NCBI GenBank assembly: GCA_034638255.1
Contig: JAWPGT010000010.1
Coordinates: 372,001-436,000 of the forward strand
DNA from: Coprinus comatus
Taxonomy: Eukaryota > Basidiomycota > Agaricomycetes > Agaricales > Agaricaceae
DNA length: 64,000 nucleotides
Reading direction: 5' to 3'
The notes beneath the pieces were generated by a model that saw only the letters and a list, made by a program, of their open reading frames with translations, had not been told where the DNA came from and ran no database searches. The position numbers and the translations under genes are program-made. Shown here piece by piece: positions 36,429 through 47,173 of this stretch (the stretch's first letter is position 1; every line of letters begins with the position of its first letter).

Positions 36429-36464
36429 TTACGTAAAGGTGTGTGTTCCTGATGTCGTCTACCT
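36429..36464 (-). repeat. Right terminal inverted repeat of the MITE
   Basis: Reverse complement of the left end with one mismatch. It lies next to a second short palindrome (CGCTTATATAAGCG, 36412-36425). Confidence 0.88.
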
Positions 36465-38304
36465 TAGGGGAAATGCCGAGTGGCTGTGAAGAATATAGAT
36501 AGTAATACATGTACTATAACAGTTGTTGTAGCAAAAGGGGTTGTTCCTGGACCTGAACGATGTGGACCAGGATAGATATGTCAGATGTCTCCAGTCAGCC
36601 CCCCCAATAGGATACGTTACGATAAGATGAGGTAGGAGGTCCATTGGCTACGGAATTAATAGTTATAGTGTCTCTCGCAATGCTATGGTGGAAGAACTAT
36701 TCCAATGAGCAGTTTAGATAGGAGTTTTCTAGGAGGGGTGGAAACATACGTGGTAGATTTGAGGTCCATAATTATAAACATCATCTAGCGGTAGTGGGTA
36801 GGCTTAGTAATACGATATACGCACTTTTGAGTAGAAATCAATTTTTCTATTGGCTCATCTTCCATTACATTCATTGTAGTCCTGATCTCACCAATCTACA
36901 CCAAGATGCAGATGCGAAGTGGGTCAGAATCCTGGTGCTGGTGCATAACTTTGACCTGAGACGAGGTCGCCTGAGAAAATTCTTCTTTGCGACCGTCATT
37001 GTACTTGTACTAGTTGAACGTGAGCGTTTGGGCACAGAAAGACTCAATATTTGGGTGGACCCGAGTCAAATGGATACTAGTAATTCCACTAGCCTGCCAA
37101 CAAATTGACTAGTGACCATGAAGTTATTGATGCTGAAGCGCTAAAGTTTTAACTATCACAGGTGTACATGCTGCACTGTCACTGGTTTCATTGTGTTTGA
37201 TGTTTGCCTCCCAACCTTGCTCGTCTGATTAAGCTTCCAGCTGACAATGATGTCGGCATCATGTGGTTATGAAGTTGAAGTCATCTTTGAGTTGAATAGA
37301 TCCCCCTCTCTTGTCAACCCTGCATTATAATTAACCTTCTACTAGCCCTATTGCCCATGCGGTATCTCATTTATCTCAGCGATGAATTTAGACAATGTCA
37401 TAGAAGTTTCAGTCATATTAACCATAATTGCTCCGAAAACTTCTATCATAGTAGTACTAGTAGCAACTAACGTCGGACTACCGAACGATATGAGCTTCTG
37501 ACTTACACTCAATCTTCACAATCTCAGTGTAAAAAAGCTGTGGATCACATTACTACTAAACATCCTTACGGTCTTCAACTCCGAGAGTCAGACTTCTGGT
37601 ACTTAGTAAGGCGATTTGAACGTGCATGAGCCAGTGTGTGTTTTGATGAGAAGATGAGTCGTGTCGGGGAACTCGGGAGTGGTAAGTAATGGAAAGTAGT
37701 TAAATGTAATGTCTCCGCAAGAATATTTACATGAATGGATGGATGTGTGTCCGCAGTATCATTCGAGTATCATAATCACGTTCTTTTAAGTACTATCACA
37801 TCACTTCCTGGTTGCACACTCCGACTCCTGTGCTGTAAGCAATTTCATAACCGAACTTCTCAACTCTATAAAATTGTCATTTAAACACCATTCGTGCGCC
37901 TCCTCCTTTCTGCTGTGACAGTCCGATAGCGAAATCATGACCAGATGGGATAGGTTTTAATGTTGCTGGACTTTGAGTGATCAAAAGTATTGAAGATCAA
38001 GTAAACTCCAAAGCGCAAAGTACAAAGAACATGGTTTGGGGTTAATTTCGGGTGAAATAAAAAATATGACCCCTATCTACAACAGACAGCTGTCAGCCTG
38101 AGCTGCATTATCGTGTACAACTACCTCACGACACATCCAGACTAACCATATCCCTCTGGCTATAAGATGCATTATCTGGGTTTGAGAAGTCCACGAGCAT
38201 ATAAAAAAGGCCGAAAGAAGATAACCTAACGCTCAGGTCTCAAGTTTCAACCCCCTCCCGACTGATCCTAGTTCTTTGAATATCACGTAGTATTGTTCAA
38301 AACC
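36465..38304. other. Gene-poor intergenic region, right part, with the M43 promoter
   Basis: No gene is supported in 1.8 kb. The 104-codon frame at 36794-37108 has no family resemblance. The end of the region carries the promoter of the M43 protease. Confidence 0.45.
38200..38207 (+). promoter_or_regulatory. TATA box of the M43 protease gene
   Basis: TATAAAAA lies 98-105 bp upstream of the ATG at 38305, followed by a purine/pyrimidine-rich leader. The spacing fits a fungal TATA promoter with a leader of about 60-70 nt. Confidence 0.55.
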
Positions 38305-39560
38305 ATGTCCAAATCGACAAAATTGTTCAAAGCCATCGTAATCGGTGCTATAGTAACTCTAACCTTTGCTACCCAGGCTGAGTGAACTCAAAGGTGCAAT
38401 TTCTCTTAAATACTTACTCCAACCCTCATAGTAATAATTTTATTTTGCCTATAATACAGAGTCTGTGGTAATGAACTTTCCGTCGCACAGGTTAACGAAT
38501 TCGAGTCCGATTTTGCTAGGAGAAAGGCAATGCAGTTAAAAGTTCCCACATCCAACTCTACAATTCCTGTAAGTAGCGTACTACTGGTCTTCCCCCTTCG
38601 CTAACGGTTGGATGAATCTGTCTCGAGTAGGTTCACTTTCACGTCGTTCGACGTGACAACACTCTATCAGGTGGTAACATACCGTAAGTGATTAGTACCG
38701 ATGATTTAACACAATGACATAATATTGACTCTCCAACCTACAGTGACTCTCAAATAACTGCTCAGCTTCAAGTTCTCAACGATGCTTACTCCTCGAGTCG
38801 CTTGAATTTTGTACTTTCCGAAGTCACTCGTACTACCAATTCTGATTGGTTCGACTCAGCTGGTCCTCGTAATAACCAGCAAACCGCCATGAAATCTGCT
38901 CTCCGGGCTGGTGGGGTTAATACGCTCAATGTTTATTCGGTTGGGTATGTAAAGATATGTGTTTGGAGTACCTTGAGCCTTCCGAAATATTTCTTAAATT
39001 TACTGCTAGATTCCGCTCTGGGTCTGGAGTTAGGTTGCTCGGATATGCCACCTTCCCTTCATCTTATTCAGACAACCCTACTGACGATGGTGTTGTCATT
39101 CGTTATTCTTCGGCTCCAGGAGGCTCTATCAACCACTACAACGGTGGCCAGGTCTGTATTCAGAGCTGTGGCATCCATATATTAGCTCACTCATTTGATT
39201 TTATAGACCCTCACTCACGAGGTTGGTCACTGGGTTGGCCTTTACCATACTTTTCAGGGAGGCTGCAATGGGGACGGCGACTTCGTTGATGATACCCCTG
39301 CAGAGAATTCGCCTGCTACAGACTGTCCGGCCGACCGTGATACTTGCCTTTCCGAAGGCTTGGATCCCATTCGTAAGCCTACTCTTTGTTAGGATAAAAG
39401 AATAAATCTGACTGGTTCTATTGCTCTTATTATAGATAATTACATGGATTATGCATATGATGAATGTATGACTGAATTTACTCCCGGTCAGATTGAACGT
39501 CTTCAATCACAAATCCATACCTATCGTGGTATTGTTGTCAGGGAGGAGATTGAAGGTTAG
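38305..39560 (+). CDS. Secreted metalloprotease, family M43 (pappalysin-like)
   Basis: The ATG at 38305 gives a signal peptide ([17 protein letters not shown]). Exon 1 ends two bases into a codon and joins to [18 protein letters not shown]. Landmarks are VHFHVVRRD, the substrate strand [33 protein letters not shown], the zinc motif [11 protein letters not shown] (HExxHxxGxxH), the calcium/disulphide region [15 protein letters not shown], and the Met-turn [11 protein letters not shown] followed by FTPGQIERL. This is the standard order for fungal extracellular M43 proteases. Five or six short introns interrupt the gene, and the stop is at 39558-39560. It should digest external proteins; related enzymes are nutrient-induced and sometimes virulence-associated. 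Confidence 0.92.
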
Positions 39561-39962
39561 ATAGTATAGATTTCTGCTAGTGTATGTGATTATTGTTCGG
39601 TCCCTATTACGACTGCGAATTTTCCAATGTGACTGAGATGTGATTTTATTTCAAGTTTCATTTCCTAACTTAAGTACAAGGCTATTCATATTTCTTCCGT
39701 TTCAAGGCACGGCTTGCTGGTTATCGTGAGACCTTCAGTCGGGTTTGGTTCATTCATTGTGGATGATGGTCCAAGTCTGACTCGGTGCTATGATGAATTG
39801 ATGATACCAACTGGCTTGAAGTTGAACTTGCATTGGGAGACCACTGACCAAATGTGTAAAAGGAGTAACCTTGTCTATAATTCCAGCCAAAATTGTTATA
39901 CAATGGGCATAGCTTGTACTACAGCTCTATACATCTAAACCCGAAACGGATTGAATGCCAGA
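39561..39962. other. Convergent 3' region between the M43 gene and the small unknown gene
   Basis: About 400 bp of AT-rich sequence. The 74-codon frame at 39714-39938 shows no family resemblance and is not called. Confidence 0.4.
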
Positions 39963-40293
39963 TCAGGCATACATATAGTTGTTGGGGATTGCTCGGATGC
40001 TCCCTGGAGCAAACTCGCCTTCAATAGTGCGACCATGTCCAGCATGGTATGAAACTGTGTAACTCATATAACCGAGCTACACAAAAGATATTCCAGAAAT
40101 TCAATACAAAAGAAAGAGACCATAGTACAAGAGACACAGACCTGATCATTGAAGTGTAATCCACTGACGATTTGAGCCCTGAACCATTCGCCATCGATGT
40201 AGACTTCCACAGTTTGGGCCTATGGTTTATAATCAGTAGAATAAATGGGAGGTTGTAGTCATGTGGACTGACGATAAAAAATATTTCGGACAT
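39963..40293 (-). CDS. Small unknown protein, about 70 residues, three exons
   Basis: The ATG at 40293 opens a 7-codon exon (MSEIFFI), joined in phase by GT-AG introns to AQTVEVYIDGEWFRAQIVSG and then LGYMSYTVSYHAGHGRTIEG and FAPGSIRAIPN, with a stop at 39963-39965. The pattern VEVYIDGEWFRAQIV with a later aromatic strand looks like one small beta-barrel (Tudor/SH3-like), which is inference. I do not recognise a family. Two in-phase introns and a compact fold pattern make it more likely real than chance. More upstream exons are possible. Confidence 0.5.
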
Positions 40294-41034
40294 GGTGTAC
40301 TGGAGTGTTGCAGGAAGTTAAATTTCTGCTAGTAGTATCATGAAGTGAGGACGGGTTGTAGGCAAGGGTGAAATTGGAAGGTACTAACAGGTCTTTGGGT
40401 GGAGAGTGGGGAGTATGTTGGAAAGTTGATAATTTCAAGGTATCTTTATACATCTCGAGGAGTAGGGAACGCGGTAATTGAAGTTGTTTGAAAAATTTTC
40501 TGAACACCACGGCGAGGTGTTCAACACAACTCATACAGATAATATCCATAAATATCGGCTCTGTTGAAATGCAAGGGGTAGTGAATCAATAACCATAAGA
40601 GTTGTGGCGTATACATCGTCTGTTCGGGCCATGTGTACAACCCGGGAGGGAATGTCAGTTGAGATCGACGTGGAGATTGATACATTGTTAAGACTTAATG
40701 TCGCTACACGCTTGAAACCTGATATTGATAATACATACGCATTCATATTGATTTGCCATGATAATAATAAGTTGGGTGAGTCGTGGCTAGTTGGCTCGTG
40801 AGCTGGCACTCGGCGCTTAGTGGCCAAGTCATTGGCGGAGGTAGGCTCAATATCATTATTATTGTAGTTTCGAAACAGTTCACAGCACCTATAACGATGG
40901 TCAGAAGGGATTACAACGATGGCTACTAACAGGCTCCATAGAGATACCATGTAGTTGAAGAGTTCGTGGGATTTTTGATGGATGACGCGCGTTTTTGATC
41001 AATTTATCACAATTCATCGTTTCAGTCTAGTTCT
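40294..41034. other. Divergent region between the small unknown gene and palA
   Basis: About 740 bp. Minus-strand frames at 40259-40549 and 40531-40950 are open but have no recognisable domain and may only be leader sequence. It should include the palA promoter at its right end. Confidence 0.35.
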
Positions 41035-44000
41035 ATGTCTAATCTGCTTTACATCCCGTTCAAAAAAACCTATGAGGTGGATCTCAAAGATACTGTTCGT
41101 GACTTTATAGAATCATATGGTGGTGGTCACCCCGAAGAGTTCAAATCCGATATACAAACATGGCAAAACCTCCGAAAAACGGGTGTGGGTGGTTACGTTC
41201 ATGTTGATCGGATAAAGACAACACAACTGTGGGTATCAATATTCATAGCTACTTGTATGTGATTGCAATCAACTGTCCTTGTTTTTTTTTAAAACAGCTA
41301 TCATGCCCAATTGGTTTCTATTATGGCAAAGTTTCCCGCAGATGTAAGCTACTGTCGAGATACTCTTGGTTTCTATCGTTAAAGTCAACACAGATTGACG
41401 TCGAATTCCCGTGGGCTCCCGTATTTCACCACGATAGTATCCCAATTTCAATGAAGAATATAGTCTTTGAACGGGCAGCGGTTTTATTTAATCTAGCGTC
41501 CTTGTATTCGCAACTAGGCAGCGGCGAGGACCGTTCAAAGGCCGATGGAATCAAGCGCGCTGCAAGTCACTTTCAGGTAGCTGATACAGTAAAAAATGAA
41601 ACACGATCACTGATTGTCATTAGCATGCAGCAGGAACATTATCATATCTGATGACCAATGTATTATCAAAACTAACATACACTCCGGAAGATGAAGAGAA
41701 ACCTATAGACCTATCATTATCTTTTGATCAAGCCATGGAGCATCTCATGCTCGCACAGGCGCAAGAATGTTCGTGGCAATTAGCCAAAATAAGTGCGTCG
41801 GTTTGGATCACAAACAAGTAGGTGCGGTCTCGAACTGACACGCATAGGTCATTACGGACATTCCCTTATTTCGAAAGTTGCTGCTAGAGTGAGTCGTATA
41901 AGGAATTGATATATTATTAAACTTCCATGTTGAGAAGCTCATCGTTACTTTTAGGTATCAGCACTATATGCCCAATCCGCGAAGATGTTTCAGGATGCGA
42001 ATCCACCAGTGAAGCAATTATTACCTCCCGTAAGTTAATCCACATGCCGATGCCAAGGCAATTCCAAACCCGGTGGTTCTATAGCATTGGCTTTCTCACA
42101 TAGAAGCAAAAGCCCATCATTTCAAAGCAGTTGCGGAATACCGCAAGAGCGTGGACGAGTTAGAAAAGATCAGGTTCCCAGTCATGCTTTGAACCTCGGG
42201 GATCAAAGTCTAATTCATCCACTCCTAGATACGGATGGGAACTAGCACGCTTGTACAAAGCTCAAGAAGCTGCCAAGAAAGCATATGATATTGCTCGCCG
42301 CGGAAAAGTGGTTTCGGCGGTCGTAGCGGACATACAGGTACACAAACATCTCTTTATCTCAATTAATCATGATTCTTGACAAGTACATGTCAGTCCCTTT
42401 CAGATACTGTAGAAAAGAATATAGGTCGCGCCGAACGTGACAACGATCTCATATATCATCATGAGGTACCCACACCAGCAACCCTCCCACAAATATCATC
42501 CTCCAACCTCGCCACTTCCATTGTGTCATCCGGCCTTCTCAATCTTAAAACCACCCTAGGAAAGATGGAACCGTTGTTCGGAGAATTAATCGGCTGGGGT
42601 GCCAGAGAAGCTATCAGTTCGTCTTTGCCTTCATTCTCAGCCCTCTCGTCTCACCGTGATTTTAGACATCTACAATGATCGTAAACTAACACTTATCCAG
42701 GAAGAAATATTAGATGTCTCCCAAGGACTACAAGATCAGTCCGATGAGTAAATCTGTATGATTTATTAACTACTACAATCCGCTTATCAACTGCTCTAGA
42801 GAATTAAGGAAGTTGAACTTACCAGCTGCTCTGGAAGCACTGGAACGTCCCATTGGACTTCCACCTAGTTTACTAAGCAAGGCCGAAGAGGTGCGCCTAG
42901 AAGACGGGCCAGCAAGGATTGAAGTTTCCATTGAGGATGTACGGAGGCTAGGACAGCATGACCAAGAAATTCTTGACGAGGTTAGTGGATATGTTCGTTA
43001 GCCAACTGTTGACTCACAAATTCACTCTACCAGGCGATGGATACTTTGGATGGAGAAGCATCAGAAGATGAAGCAGCAAGAAAGGATATCTCACTGACAC
43101 GTCCACCATCTCACGAAGCAAATGTCGACTTGGTCGAGAAAGCGCAGCGTTACCGAAGCATACTCTCACAAGCGGCGGCTAGCGATGAAACTGTACGCCA
43201 AAAGTGGGACGATTGGGAAGAATGCATCACACAATTAACATGGGACGAGGTCAGTCAAATATCTTGTGGATCGGAAAATTGCCATTGATATTATTATTAG
43301 GCACAACTGGAAGCATCCGTACCATCATCCACTCTTAATAGTTCGTCAACTACCCAGGGTTCCTCTCAAACAAAGGAGATGGCGACCGCGCTACGAGTCA
43401 AGCTAGAAGAATTAGATACCCTTCACCGTGATAGAGCTCATCTCGTTCATCAAGTACGCGCTTTGGAAGAGGCCGACGACATTCAGCCTCGTATTCTGAA
43501 AGTTTCTTCAGGTTTTGAGCGTTTATCGGAATTGAAGCCGGAAATGTTTGAGGACATTTTAGATGAAGAATTGGCCAAATACGATCAGTATCTAACAATG
43601 GATAATTTCAAACTGAAACAGGATGATCTTCTCAATGAAATCAAGGTTGTAAACATCTGTCGCAACTATAATTATGATCCACTAATACCCCTGGTTCAGG
43701 TCATTAATGAAAAGTTCCTGCAGTCTCGACGGGATGATCCCTCGGTCAAAGAACGCGAATATGCATTACAGTCTTTGGATCTTGCATACTTCAAATATCG
43801 GGAGATAACTCGTAATCTGGAAGAGGGATTTAAGGTGCGATGAATTTAATTTATCTGATCAACCAACTACTCAAGAGTTTCATTCCAGTTCTACAATGAT
43901 CTAGCAGGAATATTGACCCAGTTCAAAGAAGTTTGTAAAACCTGGAGTCATCAGCGGCAACAAGAAATTCAGTAAGCTTCGAATCTTTATTACTCTCTTC

Positions 44001-44292
44001 GCGGATCTTCGCATTGTACTGGTATACTGATATATCCGTTGTAGTCAAATACAATTACAGAAACCTTTTGAGAATCTTTCGATCCAAGAGGCTGGGCATC
44101 GGCAAGTTACATCACAGCCACAACAAATATCTCCATCACCCCTTGCGCAGGCGCAGGCGCAACCTATACCTGTTCAATCATCCGCGGATGATAGATTTGC
44201 TAGTATACTAGCCCAAGGACCACCATCTCTCAATCCAGAAGAATGGGGATTCGAGGATGTGACTCTCCCACCTGCACCGCGTACAAGATGAC
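41035..44292 (+). CDS. palA: BRO1-domain protein PalA/Rim20 (pH signalling, ESCRT-associated)
   Basis: The ATG at 41035 gives MSNLLYIPFKKTYEVDLKD. The BRO1 domain follows (IDVEFPWAPVF, FERAAVLFNLASLYSQLG, AAGTLSYLM, AMEHLMLAQAQECSW, AKAHHFKAVAEYRKS, YGWELARLYKAQEAAKKAYD). A linker DNDLIYHHEVPTPATLP leads into the V-shaped coiled-coil domain (LGKMEPLFGELIGWGAREAI, LEALERPIGLPPSLLSKAEE, LAKYDQYLTMDNFK). A Gln/Pro-rich tail ends NPEEWGFEDVTLPPAPRTR. An in-frame stop near 41382 disappears when the GT-AG intron at 41343-41390 is removed. In fungi PalA binds ESCRT-III and the YPxL motifs of PacC/Rim101 for alkaline pH signalling. Bro1/Vps31 is the alternative; the tail and the DNDLIYH linker favour PalA. 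Confidence 0.88.
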
Positions 44293-44721
44293 TTATAACG
44301 ATACAGTCTTTGAAGCCCAGTTAGAGTTGGATCATGGATCATGATGGAAATGTGGAAACCAAGGTTCTGGGAATGGTTGTGTCTACGTACATGTGTTTAT
44401 GTTATAGAGAAGCTTGTGGCAGTTCTGACAGTTCTGTATTTCTGTCAGTCACTCGATATTAGTATAGTAGCGTCGGTGGCCGTTCACATCCGTTCGGAAG
44501 TCAAATACAATATCTGAGTATCATCGTTCCTGTGGTAACTGAATGAGGAACATTTATTGAAATTGTGTGACATATCATTTAGAAACCTGTCCACACATAG
44601 ATATATATATATATAATATCTATTTCAGCGAACTGAGTGTCATTCAACTTGGACCTCCCCACGCATCAACACATCTACTTCACATCTCAAACACTCTACC
44701 CTTATTACACCCTTTTTATCA
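44293..44721. other. Intergenic: palA 3' end and DM9 gene promoter
   Basis: About 430 bp without a gene. A TATATATATATATAA run at 44602-44617 lies about 105-120 bp before the ATG at 44722 and may act as the TATA element of that gene. A C/A-rich leader follows. Confidence 0.45.
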
Positions 44722-45862
44722 ATGTCATCTGGTGGCTCTGATGGTTCGGGATACTCTGATGGAGAGCGCGGGTTCAAACTGAAGGTAGGGAAGGATAAGA
44801 AGGACAAGAAAGATAAAAAGGATAAAAAGGATAAAGATAGTGGTAAGGATAAGAAGGATAAAGACGGCAAGGATAAGAAGGACAAGGATAAGAAAGATAA
44901 GGACAAGGACAAGAAGGATAAAGACAAGAAGGACAAAGATAAAGACGACAAGGACAAGGATAAGAAGGATAAACACAAGAAAGAGAAGGATTCAAGTTCC
45001 CAAACTGGTTATGGCGATTACACTGCGCCAGGATATGCAAGTATCTCCGGTGCGGCTGCTGCAGCAGCATATGTCGCATCCACTTCACCAGCGCCCACTT
45101 CGCTCCCTGGTGGTTATGCTGATGGCGGTGCCCGTACTACTGGCTTCCCCGGAACCACACCGGGACTCATCAACCAATCACCGCCATATGTGAATCCTCC
45201 TCCACCAACTGGTTTCCCAGTGCCACCTAATCCAGCTCAAAGCATGACAACCCCTCAATACCCTCAATCTCAACCTCCTCCTCCTCCATCAGGGTATCGA
45301 GTTCCTCTTCACACTGATCAAGCATTCGCTCCAGCTGAGCAGCATGGTCAGCCAGTTAGCTATGATGCTGATGGTGTTTCTCCTATCTTTATTGGATCCG
45401 CTCTTTTCGAGAACTCGGTTCATCCATGCAAGATTGGTCCTCACTTGCAACCCCCAGTATCTGTAGCTTATGGAGGAGCTGAATACCAACATAATGGAAG
45501 ATACGATCTTCTTCCTTTTCTTGCCGATCAAATGGAATGGGTTCCAACGGCTTATGGTCAAATTCCACCCGGTCGCAGACCTATCGAGGGTGGCTATGAA
45601 GATAATGGAGGAAAGTTGTATCATGCTCTTGCCAATGTAAATGGCGTCCAGGTTCCTGGAAAGACCGGAGAACATCTGTAGGTTTTGTCATATTTAGATT
45701 TGATCTCTCAAGATATTGATCTTCAATCTCTCAGGGGTGCTGCCAATGTACCTTTCGGTGGTCAAGAATTGCAATACCAGGAATATGCTATCCTGTGAGT
45801 TATTATTCCATTATGAGGCATTTTTTGCGAACTGATGGTGTGTTAGGTGCTGGAGGTATTGA
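44722..45862 (+). CDS. DM9 (DUF3421) repeat protein with a lysine/aspartate-rich N-terminus
   Basis: Three exons (44722-45677, 45735-45794, 45847-45862) give 343 residues. After MSSGGSDGSGYSDGERGF comes a tract of about 65 residues built from KDKKDK units, then a Pro/Ala/Gly-rich region (PPYVNPPPPTGFPVPPNP). The C-terminal 140 residues are two DM9 repeats: PVSVAYGGAEYQHNGRYDLL, and EWVPTAYGQIPPGRRPIEGG with GKLYHALANVNGVQVPGKTG. The end is EYAILCWRY. DM9 proteins in animals are mannose-binding lectins; in fungi the role is unknown. The last two short exons are needed to restore the CW-containing end typical of this fold. No signal peptide is seen, so the protein should be intracellular. Confidence 0.85.
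44791..44991 (+). repeat. Imperfect tandem repeat encoding (KDK)n
   Basis: About 200 bp of AAGGATAAG/AAGGACAAG units in the first exon of the DM9 gene, almost pure purine on the plus strand apart from the third-position T/C and C of GAC/GAT. Tract length probably varies between strains. Confidence 0.85.
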
Positions 45863-47173
45863 ATCTAAGAGATGAATGAAGTTTAATTTGTGTTACTGTC
45901 AGAACATGTGAATTATGTATTGAGAAATATATGTATGGGTGAAAGTAAGAAATCAACAATAGCTTACGTTCTTGTCAGTTCTCCCCTCACCGACACTCGG
46001 ATCTTGTAGTAATGCTTTTGAAAGAAGTATCAGTATTTTCATAGAATTTTACTTCATCTTCGCCTCTCTACTTGGAACAGAAGTGAGAACGGCAGCTTCC
46101 TTGCTTCTATCCTCTATTTTCTGTTGACCGAACTTGCCGACTCCGAGGCATAAGAAATCGGCGATCTTATGGCAAGATAAAATATAAATCCAACACATTG
46201 AATCCCATGTCGGAGGTAAAATTGGGATTGTTGTACTCGCATGGACACTTCGACTTAGGCGAATATTTACATTTCTCCTTCAAACAATACCAGTAAATGA
46301 TCGTCGTGGTAGGTGCTTTAAGCATGTCATATCAACCACCGGTATCGGACTCTCCGTCAATCATTTAAGAACCAATGAACCACTGCTGGTCCGGTTATAT
46401 GCGGTTTTTGAGCGGAGGTTTGAAACGTTGACAATAAATCTTGAATATTGAGATTCCCGGGCCAGACATAAGATGATTTCCCTTTTCTCCATTCTTGTTC
46501 CAGTACCAGTGCGCTGGATGCCGTTACAGAGTCGATCCTCGAAGTCCATTTCCGAACTTCTGTCAATCATGATTTTCTCCATCTAGTGTCATTATTATTA
46601 TCGTAAAGTTATAGATGTTAGTGAGGTGTTAGGAAAGGGAAAGAGAGAGGTAGAATATAAAGATGAGGAATATGCTCCTGAAGCTTGTTAATGTTATTTT
46701 TAGCTCAACCATGACATTTATATATGACGTCGACCCGGACGCTTGGCTACTTAAGCATGTATTAGCAGTGTACCCGTGCTACGCACGAGCTAGGGACGGG
46801 ACCTGGATCTGTATCATCCAAATCCCCATAGGATGTATCTGACTTGGGGCTAATTCTGTTATGCACACGATGGTATGTCAAGCCCGTGTCTAGTAAGCAT
46901 GTATATATCAAGTATTTGGATATCAAATGATAGTAAAGCTTGCAGAAGATTGCCAAAGAAACCAGATCTATACAAAATTAATTAATTGTCTTACGGCGTG
47001 CCCAATGCAAGTCATGCACACACACCTATACTTGGGTATATTGTTAAGGGCGCAATATTTTATACTTTACTAAGAGAACAGGTACCCACTCACACGGGGA
47101 GAAACCTCGAATCTAACCGAATACATGTCTCTCTACACTATTCTATGATGCCTTGGAATCAGATTTAGTTTCT
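45863..47173. other. Intergenic 1.3 kb containing a decayed wss1 fragment
   Basis: Apart from the relic listed separately, no gene is supported. Frames at 46762-46956 and 46986-47168 lack recognisable content. Confidence 0.45.
46066..46590 (-). pseudogene. Decayed copy of the wss1 3' half
   Basis: This stretch follows the wss1 sequence at about 8925-9370 in the same order and orientation, with many substitutions and small indels. Matching landmarks include AGCTTCCTT followed by CTCTATTT (46095, compare 8957), ACTCCGAGGC (46140; ATTCCGAGGC at 9000), TACTCGCATGGACA (46234; TACTCACATGGACG at 9101), ATCAACCACCGGTATCGGACTC (46330; 9198) and TGCGGTTTTTGAGCGGAG (46400; 9257). The reading frames are broken and no WLM catalytic part is present, so it cannot make a protease. 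It is a displaced partial duplication about 37 kb from the intact gene. Confidence 0.72.

Larger units (their letters stand above)
35851..36464. mobile_element. 614 bp MITE-like element with 36 bp terminal inverted repeats and TA flanks
   Basis: The two ends are inverted copies: 35851-35886 and 36429-36464 agree at 35 of 36 positions (start AGGTAGACGACATCAGGAAC). Both are bordered by TA (35849-35850 and 36465-36466), matching the TA target duplication of Tc1/mariner-type transposons. The interior is non-coding and AT-rich, so it would depend on a transposase elsewhere. It contains a tRNA-like segment (36181-36240), a perfect 18 bp palindrome, and two similar stretches starting TTTTGCC near 36133 and 36408. 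This is direct sequence evidence; the superfamily assignment is inference. Confidence 0.8.

Noticed and set aside
36794..37108. 104-codon plus-strand frame in the gene-poor gap
   Set aside because: No recognisable motif and no supporting exons.
40531..40950. 139-codon minus-strand frame with a hydrophobic start (MVSLWSLLVAIVVIP)
   Set aside because: No family resemblance in the rest and it sits in the palA promoter; left uncalled.
41343..41390. In-frame stop in the BRO1 domain, seeming to truncate palA
   Set aside because: A GT-AG intron covers it and the flanking exons join exactly (KFPAD to IDVEFPW).
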